A DNA stretch of 64,000 nt from Vibrio mimicus CAIM 602 (GCF_000338875.1 NZ_AOMO01000016.1:215651-279650), one strand, 5' to 3'; positions 53,475 through 63,070 are shown, numbered from the stretch's first letter. Notes: generated by a model not told the origin, from the sequence alone. Made by a program: numbers and translations.

Positions 53475-54278
53475 ATGAAAACCGATGATATCAAAAATGA
53501 AACAAAGCCAATGAGCTTGTTGTCGCTAATTCTCTCATTCATGGCGCTATTTGTGATCTCCGGCTTATTGTTTGTACCGATAGATCATGAAACCCGACAA
53601 GTCCTTATCGGCATTGACTTTGTCATCTGTAGCATTTTCTTACTGCAACTGACGGTAGATTTGATCCGCGCCAAAGATCGTCTGCAATATCTGAAATCAC
53701 ATTGGATTGATATCCTCGCCAGCATCCCGGTCATTGAGCCGCTGCGTTTCGCTCGAATCTTCCACATTTTGCGCGTGATTCTTGTAATACGCTCCGGTAA
53801 AACCATTTTGCGTGCGTTAACCGCCAACCGCCGAGAAACCACCTTAGCTACGATTTTATTGTTGTTGGTGGTGCTGCTGACGTTAGGCTCTAGCATGATG
53901 CTGATGTTTGAAAGTCATGATCCGCAAGCCAATATCCGCACCGGAGGCGATGCGCTCTGGTGGTCACTGGTGACCATTTCCACTGTGGGTTATGGCGATC
54001 ATTATCCCGTCACCGATGCGGGTAAATTAGTCGCAGCAGCCATCATTCTTTGTGGGGTGGGAATGTTCGGTATGATCTCAGGGCTGATCACCTCGTTTAT
54101 TACGTTGCCGGAACATCATCGGCGCCATTCACAAGCGACAGAGAAAGAATCCGCGCTACAACAGCTATTAGAGAATCAGCAGAAATTGTTAGATCGTATG
54201 GAACGCTTAGAACAGCGCCTGCAACGCCGCTCATCGGATGCAGAGAAAGCAGTAGAAACGAAAGACAAACTCAAATAA
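53475..54278 (+). CDS. Voltage-gated-type potassium channel
   Basis: Predicted inner-membrane K+ channel of the six-helix voltage-gated family. The 267-residue product has hydrophobic segments S1-S3 (about 14-34, 43-64, 76-88) and an S4-like helix with spaced arginines (RFARIFHILRVILVIR, 91-106). S5 lies at about 122-146; a pore helix and the selectivity filter TVGYGD (170-175) are followed by S6 (about 184-210). A predicted coiled coil (about 224-252, LLENQQKLLDRMERLEQRLQ) could tetramerise it. There is no RCK domain, unlike Kch. Family assignment is strong; gating and role are not known. Confidence 0.9.
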   Translation: MKTDDIKNETKPMSLLSLILSFMALFVISGLLFVPIDHETRQVLIGIDFVICSIFLLQLTVDLIRAKDRLQYLKSHWIDILASIPVIEPLRFARIFHILRVILVIRSGKTILRALTANRRETTLATILLLLVVLLTLGSSMMLMFESHDPQANIRTGGDALWWSLVTISTVGYGDHYPVTDAGKLVAAAIILCGVGMFGMISGLITSFITLPEHHRRHSQATEKESALQQLLENQQKLLDRMERLEQRLQRRSSDAEKAVETKDKLK

Positions 54279-54289
54279 AACAAAAAAGA

Positions 54290-54312
54290 AAGGGAAGCTC
54301 ACTGCTTCCCTT
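54290..54312. terminator. Bidirectional terminator between the channel gene and ygiF
   Basis: AAGGGAAGC with GCTTCCCTT, nine base pairs. T-rich sequence follows on the minus strand (TCTTTTTTG), and a less close run of six T on the plus strand. Confidence 0.82.
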
Positions 54313-54335
54313 CCCAATCAATTTTTTAGTCGGAA

Positions 54336-55853
54336 CTACTCACGCCAATACGGATGTGCTTCTACACCCATAGTGCGGCTTTGCTCCATGGCATGCAAAA
54401 TGGAATTCTCTTGGCGGATTAGCCAACGTTTGAGTTGATCTTGCTCTTCACCTTGCAGCAACTCCACCAAACGCTCTAACGGTTTAAGGCGCAATAAATC
54501 ATCGATGCCATGCAATAAATCCGCCCAAGGCATACGAAATGCCTGACGATCTTCTGCATCATACAAGCTCGCAAAACTGACACCCGTATAGAGATTGCGC
54601 ATCAAACGGTACTGCTGCTCGATGTAATCTTGCACGGTTAAGGTTTTACCCGGAGGGAAAGCTTCCATTAGCTCAGCCCAAGTACGGTCGAGTTGTTTCA
54701 CGGAGAAGGCTTCGAGTGACAGCGCCATTTTTTCGCGCGCTTTGTCATCCAAGAATGGCTGCCAACCACGAGTCAACACCCAACGACTTAAGTCCAGCAA
54801 TAAACCGGTGTAGCGAGCGCTATTGAGCAAACGCAACGTATCTTCACGCTGTGGCAAGCCTTCTTGCAAGGTTTTGAGTGCAGCAACTAAAAACTTACGC
54901 GCATCCAGTTTACGCAGCGCATAGCCTTTGTCTTCTTGCAAACTCTCAAGGTATTCGAACTCTTTCAGCCACTGCAATTCCTGCTCTAACCATTTCAGTT
55001 CTTGGCGCAAAATGGCACTGGCACGGCGCGGAATAATGCCACCGTAGACGGAAAGCAATTGGCGCAGATAACTCACCGCATGGCGAATTTCATGCAATGC
55101 CGCCACACCCTCACGTTCAGTGTAGATTTGCTCATGGTAATGCCAGTGTGAAAGTGCATGCTCAAGTGCGCGAATAAAACAAGATTCAGCCGTGTCATTT
55201 TTATCGACACTCACCAAGGCCATTGTCTTGATTTCATCACCCGTATAATTGGCCGCTAAGCGATAGCCACGCGCAGCTTTACTAAGATTACCTAAGCGCA
55301 TGCCACCGTGTTCACACAACTGGCGTGCCAACGTAAACAACGCATCGGTTTGACCAGACTTAAGTTCCAGCTCCACTTCGCAAATCGGTTCTTGGCGATC
55401 ACCCGCAACCACGAGGCCTTGGTCAAATGCTACTTCGACTTGGCTACCATCGGCCATGCCAATCAGCCATTGTTCACGCGTGAAGTTGGTCGAGAAAAGC
55501 GGCATAAGCTCCGCTTGTAATTGAACCACTTCTTTGCCTTGCGGCCAGATATCGGCAGGATGCAAAGAGAGATCGGGGTCATTGCTGTGATGTTCAGCAT
55601 TGAATTCCGGACGCTGATGTAGACCTGCGACCACACGACCTGCGGTTTTCACCGTTTGGACATACACCTCATCAAAGCGACGGATACGCAGTCCAATATC
55701 ATGCTGACGCAACCAGTTATCGGGGGTATCAAAGTAAGTGTTTCCTAGCTCCCGACAGCTGTGCTGAAGTACTTTAGTCTCAGAAATCTTCGCACGTAAA
55801 ATCGTTGAAAATTCAGGAGAAACAAAAAACTTCAGTTCTATCTCGGTTTCCAT
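54336..55853 (-). CDS. CYTH-CHAD inorganic triphosphatase (YgiF-like)
   Basis: Predicted cytoplasmic enzyme that hydrolyses tripolyphosphate. The 505-residue product has an N-terminal CYTH domain with the ExExK signature at the start (METEIELKF; Glu4, Glu6, Lys8), further tunnel residues in YFDTPD, GLRIRR and CEVELELKSG, and the late KAARGYRL motif. A C-terminal CHAD helical domain follows (from about residue 218), with paired histidines such as LHEIRHAVSYLRQLL, which bind polyphosphate in this family. In E. coli the ygiF gene also lies next to glnE; here the chemoreceptor and channel genes stand between. Confidence 0.92.
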   Translation of the reverse strand: METEIELKFFVSPEFSTILRAKISETKVLQHSCRELGNTYFDTPDNWLRQHDIGLRIRRFDEVYVQTVKTAGRVVAGLHQRPEFNAEHHSNDPDLSLHPADIWPQGKEVVQLQAELMPLFSTNFTREQWLIGMADGSQVEVAFDQGLVVAGDRQEPICEVELELKSGQTDALFTLARQLCEHGGMRLGNLSKAARGYRLAANYTGDEIKTMALVSVDKNDTAESCFIRALEHALSHWHYHEQIYTEREGVAALHEIRHAVSYLRQLLSVYGGIIPRRASAILRQELKWLEQELQWLKEFEYLESLQEDKGYALRKLDARKFLVAALKTLQEGLPQREDTLRLLNSARYTGLLLDLSRWVLTRGWQPFLDDKAREKMALSLEAFSVKQLDRTWAELMEAFPPGKTLTVQDYIEQQYRLMRNLYTGVSFASLYDAEDRQAFRMPWADLLHGIDDLLRLKPLERLVELLQGEEQDQLKRWLIRQENSILHAMEQSRTMGVEAHPYWRE

Positions 55854-56052
55854 AGTTATCCCTTTCGATGCAGATGCCGACAGGATATTGCCTTATAGGC
55901 ACAGGAGCAAGAGAGAAATATCAGCCTAATGATGATCTAAAACAGTTTTATTGCGACGGTGTTTGGGTTAACATGCGCGCCTTTATAGCCAACGCTCAAC
56001 ATTTCACCATAATATGGTGTATGTTATTTCAAGGTTATAGTTATTAGGTTGA

Positions 56053-56739
56053 ATGACCATGCCAGTAAATACAATCATGGGGTTATTTGCAAAGTCCCCG
56101 ATTAAGCCTTTGCAACGCCACGTTGTGTGTGTGAATGAATGCTGCTCTCATCTGATCAACTTCTTTGAAGTCTGTAACAAAGGTGATTGGGAAAAAGCAG
56201 GTGAAATTCGTGCGCAGATTTCTCATCTAGAGAAAGAAGCTGACGTGTTAAAGCGTGAAATTCGTCTTAAACTCCCTCGCGGTTTGTTCATGCCTGTTGA
56301 TCGTAGTGACATGCTTGAGCTTCTCACTCAACAGGACAAACTAGCAAACCTCGCCAAAGACATTGCTGGCCGTGTATATGGCCGACAGCTTGTTATCCCT
56401 GAGCCTCTCCAAGAAAACTTCATCGCTTACGTTAAACGTTGTTTAGACGCGGCTAACCAAGCGCAGAATGTGATCAACGAGCTCGACGAGTTATTGGAAA
56501 CTGGATTTAAAGGTCGTGAAGTAACACTCGTGGCTGAAATGATCCATCAACTGGATGTGATTGAAGATGACACCGATTCCATGCAGATTCGCCTGCGCCA
56601 ACAATTGATGGCCATCGAATCGAAAATGAATCCGATTGATGTCATGTTCTTGTACAAAATTCTGGAATGGGTGGGCGGCATTGCCGACCAAGCGCAGCGC
56701 GTTGGTGCTCGCTTAGAGCTAATGCTTTCTCGTTCTTAA
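56053..56739 (+). CDS. DUF47 / PhoU-like regulator of phosphate transporter
   Basis: Member of the TIGR00153/DUF47 family, helical proteins resembling PhoU that are almost always encoded next to a Pit phosphate transporter and are thought to modulate it. The 228-residue product contains the conserved PVDRSDMLELLTQQDKLANL and EDDTDSMQIRLRQQL, and has no signal or membrane helix. A second ATG two codons later (MPVNTIMGLFAKSP) is an alternative start. pit begins 141 bases downstream. Confidence 0.92.
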   Translation: MTMPVNTIMGLFAKSPIKPLQRHVVCVNECCSHLINFFEVCNKGDWEKAGEIRAQISHLEKEADVLKREIRLKLPRGLFMPVDRSDMLELLTQQDKLANLAKDIAGRVYGRQLVIPEPLQENFIAYVKRCLDAANQAQNVINELDELLETGFKGREVTLVAEMIHQLDVIEDDTDSMQIRLRQQLMAIESKMNPIDVMFLYKILEWVGGIADQAQRVGARLELMLSRS

Positions 56740-56880
56740 ATTTAAAGTTAACCAAATAACGAAGAGCAACCACACTATGACGACCCGCTAGGCGATGAGT
56801 ATTTTCTACGCTGAAGGTCGTCATCTGCGTCAAAAACAAGCTTGGGTTGCTCCGCTTGTTATCAACAACTAGGTATTACG

Positions 56881-58143
56881 ATGGAAATCCTTGCGAACTA
56901 CGGCACCGTCTTGATTATTGTGGCAGCTGTCTTCGGTTTCTTGATGGCGATTGGTATTGGTGCGAATGATGTCGCCAATGCAATGGGCACTTCAGTAGGA
57001 TCAAAAGCTCTCACAGTTAAACAAGCCATTATCATTGCGATGATTTTTGAATTCGCAGGCGCTTACTTAGCTGGTGGCGAAGTTACAGAAACTATCCGTA
57101 ATGGGGTTATTGAAACCTCTCTTTTCGCAGATAAACCCGATGTTCTGATTTACGGCATGATGTCAGCACTGCTGGCAGCGGGCACTTGGTTGCTAGTGGC
57201 GTCTTACATGGGTTGGCCGGTATCTACCACTCACTCTATCATCGGTGCCATCATTGGTTTTGCTTGTGTATCTGTCGGTACAGAAGCGGTCGATTGGAGC
57301 TCAGTACAAGGCATTGTGGGTAGCTGGATTATCACGCCTGTGATTTCGGGCTTCTTTGCCTACCTCATCTTCGTCAGCGCACAAAGCCTCATTTTCGATA
57401 CTGAAAAACCGCTGATCAACGCGAAACGTTTCGTCCCTGTGTACATGTTCATCACCACTATGGTGATCGCACTGGTCACCATCAAAAAAGGTCTGAAACA
57501 CGTTGGTTTGCACCTTTCAAACCCAGAAGCGTGGATGTGGTCTGCAGTGGTATCAGCCATCGTTATGGTGGGCGGCTACCTGTACATTCAGAAGAAGTTT
57601 GCTAATCGCGATGAAGACCACGGTTTTGCTGGCGTGGAAAGTATCTTCAGTACGCTGATGGTGATTACTGCGTGTGCCATGGCATTTGCTCACGGCTCAA
57701 ACGACGTTGCGAACGCGATTGGTCCTTTGTCTGCAGTGGTTTCAACCGTTGAACACATGGGTGAAGTGGCTGCGAAAAGCTCTATCGCATGGTGGATTCT
57801 GCCACTAGGTGGTTTCGGTATCGTTGTGGGTCTAGCGACGTTAGGCCACAAAGTAATGGCAACTATCGGTACTGGCATTACTGAACTGACACCAAGCCGT
57901 GGTTTTGCTGCTCAGCTAGCTACTGCTTCTACTGTTGTTCTAGCTTCAGGCACTGGTCTACCTATCTCTACCACTCAAACACTGGTAGGTGCGGTACTGG
58001 GTGTGGGTTTTGCGCGTGGTATTGCTGCACTGAACTTAGGTGTAGTACGTAACATCGTTGCGTCTTGGGTTGTTACTCTACCTGCGGGCGCACTATTGGC
58101 AGTTGTTTTCTTCTACGCGATTCAAGCTATGTTTGTCGGCTAA
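56881..58143 (+). CDS. pit: Inorganic phosphate transporter, PiT family
   Basis: Inner-membrane low-affinity phosphate transporter. The 420-residue product has about ten to eleven membrane helices and the duplicated PiT signature: GIGANDVANAMGTSVGS near residue 26 and GSNDVANAIGPLSAV in the second half, together with the paired PVSTTHSI and PISTTQTLVGA motifs. The ATG at 56881 (MEILANYGTVLIIV) was chosen with the AGG site upstream; the frame is open 13 codons further but not family-like. Probably co-transcribed with the DUF47 gene. Confidence 0.95.
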   Translation: MEILANYGTVLIIVAAVFGFLMAIGIGANDVANAMGTSVGSKALTVKQAIIIAMIFEFAGAYLAGGEVTETIRNGVIETSLFADKPDVLIYGMMSALLAAGTWLLVASYMGWPVSTTHSIIGAIIGFACVSVGTEAVDWSSVQGIVGSWIITPVISGFFAYLIFVSAQSLIFDTEKPLINAKRFVPVYMFITTMVIALVTIKKGLKHVGLHLSNPEAWMWSAVVSAIVMVGGYLYIQKKFANRDEDHGFAGVESIFSTLMVITACAMAFAHGSNDVANAIGPLSAVVSTVEHMGEVAAKSSIAWWILPLGGFGIVVGLATLGHKVMATIGTGITELTPSRGFAAQLATASTVVLASGTGLPISTTQTLVGAVLGVGFARGIAALNLGVVRNIVASWVVTLPAGALLAVVFFYAIQAMFVG

Positions 58144-58197
58144 GCCGCTCGTAAGCTCAGTGTTAGCGGACTGTCATTATTGACTCAAACGCACAGA

Positions 58198-58222
58198 AAG
58201 GGAGGCTTTGCCTCCCTTCTTT
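58198..58222 (+). terminator. Terminator of pit
   Basis: AAGGGAGGC-TTT-GCCTCCCTT stem of nine base pairs followed by CTTTGTTG, about 55 bases after the pit stop. Confidence 0.85.
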
Positions 58223-58310
58223 GTTGCAGCGCCTGCCAAAACTGCATACTATTTGCCACAAACTTTATGAGACTTATCGCCAAATCTATCTTTAAATTAA
58301 GGGATTTACT

Positions 58311-58919
58311 GTGAAAAAACTGATCTGCATGGTGCTCTTTTCCATGTTGGCCGCACCAACGTTCGCGCAAGACCGCTACATCGCGGACAAACTCTTCACT
58401 TACATGCATTCCGGCCCAAGTAATCAATACCGTATTCTTGGCAGCATTGATGCTGGAGAAAAGGTCAAACTGCTTGATGTGAACAAAGATAGTGGCTACA
58501 GCCAAGTTGCTGATGAGCGTGGCCGTACAGGTTGGGTAGAAAGCCGTTTTATTACCCGTGAAGTGAGTAATGCCCTGCGCTTACCTGCTCTAGAAAAAGA
58601 ACTAGCTGAAGTGAAAAAGCAATTAGCTAATGCACGCCAAAATGCCGATAGTGAAAAAGCGGGTTTGGCAGAATCTCTCGAATTGCGTAACCAGCAGATT
58701 GCTGATCTGGAACGTAACTATGGTGATATCAGTAAGCAGCTTACCGATTCACAAACTGAAATTCGTGAACTGCGCGCGAAACTCGATACGCAAAAAGAAG
58801 ACCTGCTGTTGAAATACTTCACCTATGGTGGTGGTGTTGCAGGTATTGGATTACTGCTTGGCCTCGTGCTACCACACATTGTGCCACGTCGTAAGCGCCA
58901 CCCTGCTGGCTGGGCATAA
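58311..58919 (+). CDS. SH3-domain membrane protein (YgiM-like, TIGR04211)
   Basis: Exported, membrane-anchored protein of unknown role. The 202-residue product has a signal peptide (MKKLICMVLFSMLAAPTFA), a bacterial SH3 domain (about 21-85, LFTYMHSGPSNQYRILGSID ... GWVESRFI) and a long coiled coil (about 95-165). A C-terminal membrane helix (YGGGVAGIGLLLGLVLPHIV) ends in a basic tail. The start is GTG with an AAGGGA ribosome site. YgiM is a neighbour of cca in E. coli, and cca lies 2.5 kb further here, so the association is kept. Confidence 0.92.
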   Translation: MKKLICMVLFSMLAAPTFAQDRYIADKLFTYMHSGPSNQYRILGSIDAGEKVKLLDVNKDSGYSQVADERGRTGWVESRFITREVSNALRLPALEKELAEVKKQLANARQNADSEKAGLAESLELRNQQIADLERNYGDISKQLTDSQTEIRELRAKLDTQKEDLLLKYFTYGGGVAGIGLLLGLVLPHIVPRRKRHPAGWA

Positions 58920-58938
58920 TTGCCATCATTAACGTAGC

Positions 58939-58964
58939 AAAACGGTCACTTAGGTGACCGTTTT
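58939..58964. terminator. Bidirectional terminator between ygiM-like gene and exeB
   Basis: A perfect 11-base-pair stem AAAACGGTCAC with GTGACCGTTTT and a TTAG loop. T runs on both strands make it usable by both convergent genes. Confidence 0.92.
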
Positions 58965-58990
58965 GTTTTGGTTCTCTCTAAGAAAAAAAC

Positions 58991-59743
58991 CTAGCCTTTC
59001 CAATCGTGCAGAGCGGGGATCTCTATCTGCTCGCCCGTGAATAAGATGATGCTGCTTTGCGGCTTGATGCTTTCAAGCTTCACTTCTGGGGTTAACATAT
59101 CCCCTTCGCGATACTCTACGCCATTCACTTTTACCCAGCGCTTTTGTTCATTAGTGGAAAAAGCATGCATCTGGAAATTCAGTGCTGGCAACCGACCTGC
59201 ATAGCGATCGCTGTGCTTAGTTAATTCCACCGCAGAAGAAGCTGGAGTTGTGGGCAATGCAGGTTGATCACGCATAATCGTCCGAACACGCAGTGCTAAT
59301 TCAGGAGAAAGCTGGGTTAAATCCAGATCACCCAATCCCTGATTCGGTTGCGTAGAGGCTTCCAATGTCGCCGGCGGTGCTATTGTATTTTCCGCCAATG
59401 CAGTTGAATCATCGTCACTGCCTGTATCCGCCAGCACTGGCTCAATAAAGGTAGATTGTAGTTCGTCCCATTCGGGATACGTTAAGCGTTCAAGTGGGGC
59501 ATCCACTTCCACAATCACAGGTTCGGTTTGTCGTGCCGCAAACGCCTGTTCAGCTTGTTCAAAGCGTTGGTAAGTCATCACTCCAGCAGTTACTAACCCC
59601 GGTACCAACCACAGCGCTATGTGTAGCCAGCGCGACGTATTGGCACTGGTGGGTTCTTGTTCTGCATACGTACGATAAGTGACTTGTTGAGCTTGCAGAT
59701 AATCTTGCTGAGATTGCTTTAAGGCATTCATCACTTTTGACAT
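58991..59743 (-). CDS. exeB: Type II secretion assembly protein ExeB/GspB
   Basis: Inner-membrane partner of ExeA that helps place the GspD secretin through peptidoglycan. The 250-residue product has a cytoplasmic N-terminus (MSKVMNALKQSQQDYLQAQQ), one membrane helix (about 39-57), a Pro/Asp/Glu-rich periplasmic linker, and a C-terminal GspB domain (from about 190, LPALNFQMHAFSTNEQKRWV, GVEYREGD). It overlaps the exeA stop by one base (TAATG on the minus strand). Confidence 0.92.
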   Translation of the reverse strand: MSKVMNALKQSQQDYLQAQQVTYRTYAEQEPTSANTSRWLHIALWLVPGLVTAGVMTYQRFEQAEQAFAARQTEPVIVEVDAPLERLTYPEWDELQSTFIEPVLADTGSDDDSTALAENTIAPPATLEASTQPNQGLGDLDLTQLSPELALRVRTIMRDQPALPTTPASSAVELTKHSDRYAGRLPALNFQMHAFSTNEQKRWVKVNGVEYREGDMLTPEVKLESIKPQSSIILFTGEQIEIPALHDWKG

Positions 59744-61332
59744 TAGCCTTCCTCCTTCAAACTCGGCGCTTGTTGCTGGGTCAACAGCTCTAGGCGGCGC
59801 AAGGTTTGCCGACCCGCAATGCCATCCACCTGCATATTCTGCCAGCGTTGAAATAACTCAACCTTACGCGATAAATCCTTATCAAACTGATCACGTGGGC
59901 GTTCAGGCTCACCCAAGACTTGTGAGAGTTTACTCTCCAGTAAAGCTACATCAGCTCCCTGCATCCCCTGTTTCAAAGTACGAGAAAAGCCACCTTGCCA
60001 AAGCAAAGAATATTGACCACGCCATAAAGGCTCAAGCCATTGGCGTGCAATGCGATAACGCTGATCACCAACTAAAAGCTCAGCTTCATCCGCATTTAAA
60101 CGAAACAACACAGCATAAGTGCGAATATCATCAATCACTAAAGTGAGCACGGCAGGTAAATCAAATGCTTGTAAGGTCGACCAATCTCCGGTTTGCTGCT
60201 CACACCAAAGCACAGCATCCGCCTGAGTTTGGCAAAATCTCTCCATCACGGAGGCTTGATAACCCCAAACGGCGTACAGAGTTTCAACGGCATCTTCGCT
60301 ACTGGTAGCATTGAGTAACGCGCTGCGCAGCGGTTGTGGAAAAACCGTATGCTCGGTAGGCGGCACAATCTCTTGCGCTGGGAAATAGGCTTGTACCGCT
60401 CGATCAAGTTGAGGAGGTAATTGCCATGCCAATACAACCGCGAGAGCAATACCACCCAGCGCACTGGAGAGATAAGACATCTTGTGTGCTTGTGGCTTAC
60501 TGGGAGCAATCTGATAGACGGAAGACTGGAAACTCATCACTTCTTGGCAGGCTCGTTTGATTCTGTCCAAACTCAGTTCTTGCTCACCTGCTTGATAAGC
60601 CTGCTTTAAGGCCGCATCACACACCAGATTGATTAAACGAGGAATGCCATGGGTTTGCTGGGCAATCCATTGGCATGCCTTACGGTTAAAGAGTTCTGGG
60701 TTTCCCCCCGCTTGCTCAAGCCGGAAACGGATGTAGTCAGCACTTTGCTCTTCACTCAGGGGGAGTAAATGGTAGCGCCCCGTAATGCGCTGCGCAAGTT
60801 GGCGCAACTGCGGCATACGCAGCTTTTCTTGCAATTCCGGTTGGCCAATCAGCAATACTTTGAGCAACTTATGATTTTCGGTTTCCAAATTGGTCAATAG
60901 GCGTAACTGCTCTAACACATCGGGAGCCAAATGCTGCGCTTCATCAATCATCAGCAGCACTTGTATGCCTTGCGCGTGTTCCGCCAACAAAAACTCATGC
61001 AGCACTTGGGTCAGCTTCTTCAAAGTCGCCTTTTTCGGATAGTTCAGCTCAAACTCATCACAAATGGCTTCCAAAAGTTCTAGATCCGAGAAAGTCGGAT
61101 TGAGGATCATCCCCGCGCGAGTTTTGCCCGGCAAAGTCGCCAAAATGGCTCGTGCCACGGTCGTTTTCCCAGTCCCAACTTCCCCCGTGAGCATGGCAAA
61201 ACCCCCACCATCGCCCAATCCGGCTTGCAGGTGTACTATGGCTTCCTGATGACGCTGACTCAGGTAGAGATAGCGCGCATTGGGGACGATAGAAAACGGT
61301 AATTCGTCAAACCCAAAGAAGTTCAGATACAT
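59743..61332 (-). CDS. exeA: Type II secretion assembly ATPase ExeA/GspA
   Basis: Inner-membrane AAA ATPase with a peptidoglycan-binding tail that assembles the type II secretin. The 529-residue product has Walker A GEVGTGKTTV (50-59), Walker B VLLMIDEAQHL (Asp130-Glu131) and the GspA-type start MYLNFFGFDELPFSIVPNAR. One membrane helix lies at about 284-303. A periplasmic part with a protease-like region follows, then a PG-binding_1 repeat (LKQGMQGADVALLESKL ... VDGIAGRQTLRRL). Secreted substrates in V. cholerae include cholera toxin and chitinases, which ties it functionally to PilD. Confidence 0.93.
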   Translation of the reverse strand: MYLNFFGFDELPFSIVPNARYLYLSQRHQEAIVHLQAGLGDGGGFAMLTGEVGTGKTTVARAILATLPGKTRAGMILNPTFSDLELLEAICDEFELNYPKKATLKKLTQVLHEFLLAEHAQGIQVLLMIDEAQHLAPDVLEQLRLLTNLETENHKLLKVLLIGQPELQEKLRMPQLRQLAQRITGRYHLLPLSEEQSADYIRFRLEQAGGNPELFNRKACQWIAQQTHGIPRLINLVCDAALKQAYQAGEQELSLDRIKRACQEVMSFQSSVYQIAPSKPQAHKMSYLSSALGGIALAVVLAWQLPPQLDRAVQAYFPAQEIVPPTEHTVFPQPLRSALLNATSSEDAVETLYAVWGYQASVMERFCQTQADAVLWCEQQTGDWSTLQAFDLPAVLTLVIDDIRTYAVLFRLNADEAELLVGDQRYRIARQWLEPLWRGQYSLLWQGGFSRTLKQGMQGADVALLESKLSQVLGEPERPRDQFDKDLSRKVELFQRWQNMQVDGIAGRQTLRRLELLTQQQAPSLKEEG

Positions 61333-61424
61333 GCTTGTTGACCCTATTCATCGCAGTGGGTGCAACGTATCATTGCTGACTAAGATTAGCCAATGTCATT
61401 CATGCAATTTTTTGAGACTCTACG

Positions 61425-62636
61425 ATGCAAATTTACCTAGTCGGTGGCGCAGTGCGCGATCAATTGCTTCAACTGCCTGTTTATGATCGTGATTGGGTCG
61501 TCGTGGGCAGCAGCCCACAAGCGATGTTAGCCGCCGGGTTCCAAGCCGTAGGTAAAGATTTCCCGGTATTTCTGCATCCCAAAACCAAAGAAGAGCATGC
61601 CTTAGCGCGTACGGAACGCAAAACGGGAGTTGGTTACACTGGCTTTGCCTGCCACTACGCGCCCGATGTAACGTTAGAAGAAGATTTATTGCGCCGCGAT
61701 CTCACCATCAATGCCATGGCACAAGATGAGTTAGGGCAAGTCATTGATCCTTATGGCGGTCAGCGCGATCTTGCTGCGAAAGTGCTCCGCCATGTTTCGC
61801 CAGCCTTCGTGGAAGATCCCTTACGCGTACTGCGCGTGGCTCGCTTTGCGGCCAAGTTAGCTCATCTCGGCTTTACAGTCGCCGAAGAAACCATGCAGTT
61901 AATGACCGACATTGCTCAATCAGGCGAATTGGGGCACTTAACCGCTGAGCGCGTTTGGCAAGAATGGCATAAATCGCTCTCGACGAATCATCCAGAAGTT
62001 TTTTTACAGGTGTTACGTGATTGTGGCGCGCTGGCTGTTGTGCTTCCCGAGCTCGATCGTTTATTCGGTGTCCCACAACCCGAAAAATGGCACCCAGAGA
62101 TCGACACAGGCATTCACACTCTCATGGTGACCAAGCAAGCCGCACTACTTTCTGATTCACTCCCCGTGCGTTTTGCCGCACAAGTGCATGATTTAGGTAA
62201 AGGCGTTACACCACGTTCTGAATGGCCAAGCCATAAGTTGCACTGTCATACAGGGTTAAAAATCATTGAATCTCTGTGCGATCGCATTCGTGTACCTAAC
62301 GAATTTCGCGATTTAGCGCTGGCCGTTTGCGCTCAACATTCCAATATCCATCGAGCCGACGAGTTAAAACCTGCCACCAAACTTAAAGTGCTTGGTCTCT
62401 TGGATGTGTGGCGCAAGCCAGAGCGCCTTGAGCAAGTCTTGTTGTGCTGTGAAGCGGATCATCGTGGCCGTCTAGGTTTAGAAGATAAACCTTATCCGCA
62501 GCGAGATATCTTCCTGCGAGCTTACCAAGCCGCCCTTAGCGTAGAGGTACAAGCAGTGATTCGTGATGGTTTTCAGGGCAAACAGATTAAAGAAGAATTA
62601 GATAAGCGGCGAATACAAGCAATTAGTGAAGTATAA
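61425..62636 (+). CDS. cca: CCA tRNA nucleotidyltransferase
   Basis: Adds or repairs the 3' CCA end of tRNAs. The 403-residue product has the class II nucleotidyltransferase start [15 protein letters not shown], with catalytic Asp21 and Asp23 in YDRDWVVVG, then [19 protein letters not shown] and [18 protein letters not shown]-terminal HD domain with QVHDLGKG belongs to the gammaproteobacterial type with 2'3'-phosphodiesterase activity. It is divergent from exeA with 92 bases between. The start ATG at 61425 is standard. Confidence 0.97.
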   Translation: MQIYLVGGAVRDQLLQLPVYDRDWVVVGSSPQAMLAAGFQAVGKDFPVFLHPKTKEEHALARTERKTGVGYTGFACHYAPDVTLEEDLLRRDLTINAMAQDELGQVIDPYGGQRDLAAKVLRHVSPAFVEDPLRVLRVARFAAKLAHLGFTVAEETMQLMTDIAQSGELGHLTAERVWQEWHKSLSTNHPEVFLQVLRDCGALAVVLPELDRLFGVPQPEKWHPEIDTGIHTLMVTKQAALLSDSLPVRFAAQVHDLGKGVTPRSEWPSHKLHCHTGLKIIESLCDRIRVPNEFRDLALAVCAQHSNIHRADELKPATKLKVLGLLDVWRKPERLEQVLLCCEADHRGRLGLEDKPYPQRDIFLRAYQAALSVEVQAVIRDGFQGKQIKEELDKRRIQAISEV

Positions 62637-62689
62637 AAACTCCCTATTTATTCCAACTACCCCCTCTCAACAACTATCGAGAAGGTAAT

Positions 62690-62715
62690 ATCCCACAAGT
62701 TTTTACTTGTGGGAT
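62690..62715 (+). terminator. Strong hairpin downstream of cca
   Basis: ATCCCACAAGT-TTTT-ACTTGTGGGAT, a perfect 11-base-pair stem 54 bases after the cca stop. The sequence after it (GTTCGAACGAATTTTCC) has no immediate T run, so termination is likely but not textbook. Confidence 0.6.
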
Positions 62716-62886
62716 GTTCGAACGAATTTTCCATTTATAACAAGCTCATACATCAATTATTAGCCAATTAATAAACACTCTCTATTGCACTGCATTTTAA
62801 TGCTATTAAATGAATACCACCTTACGTTGATAAATACTGCAACACTGATCTTCACAGAATTTTTATCCCTAAATGTAAAATATTTA

Positions 62887-62904
62887 TGTATATCTGGATT
62901 TACA
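62887..62904 (+). promoter_or_regulatory. TyrR-like box 1
   Basis: TGTATA-TCTGGA-TTTACA matches the TyrR consensus TGTAAA-N6-TTTACA at 11 of 12 positions, including the invariant G and C 14 bases apart. It lies 263 bases upstream of the lyase start. Confidence 0.6.
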
Positions 62905-63029
62905 TTTTAAATTTAGCCGTATCTAGCAAAAGATCACAGTTTTACATCTAAAATCACATATTAAATTATTTGTCAACTTACCGCATCGCAAACATGAATA
63001 TTTCATTTATGTGCTGTGCCAAATTATAA

Positions 63030-63059
63030 TTGAATTATTTATGTTACCTTTTTTATACA
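63030..63059 (+). promoter_or_regulatory. TyrR-like box 2 overlapping a candidate promoter
   Basis: TGTTAC-CTTTTT-TATACA (63042-63059) matches the TyrR consensus at 9 of 12 positions and keeps the G and C spacing. TTGAAT (63030-63035) and TATACA (63054-63059), 18 bases apart, could be the -35 and -10 of the lyase promoter. Both calls are by eye. Confidence 0.35.
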
Positions 63060-63070
63060 CGGAATTAATT

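Noticed and set aside
62717..62724. GTTCGAAC, similar to a tRNA T-loop, after cca
   Set aside because: No cloverleaf can be formed around it; it is just a short palindrome beside a hairpin.
62994..63029. Possible leader peptide MNISFMCCAKL before the lyase gene
   Set aside because: There is no ribosome site, no Tyr or Trp codons and no resemblance to TnaC; a frame this short is expected by chance.
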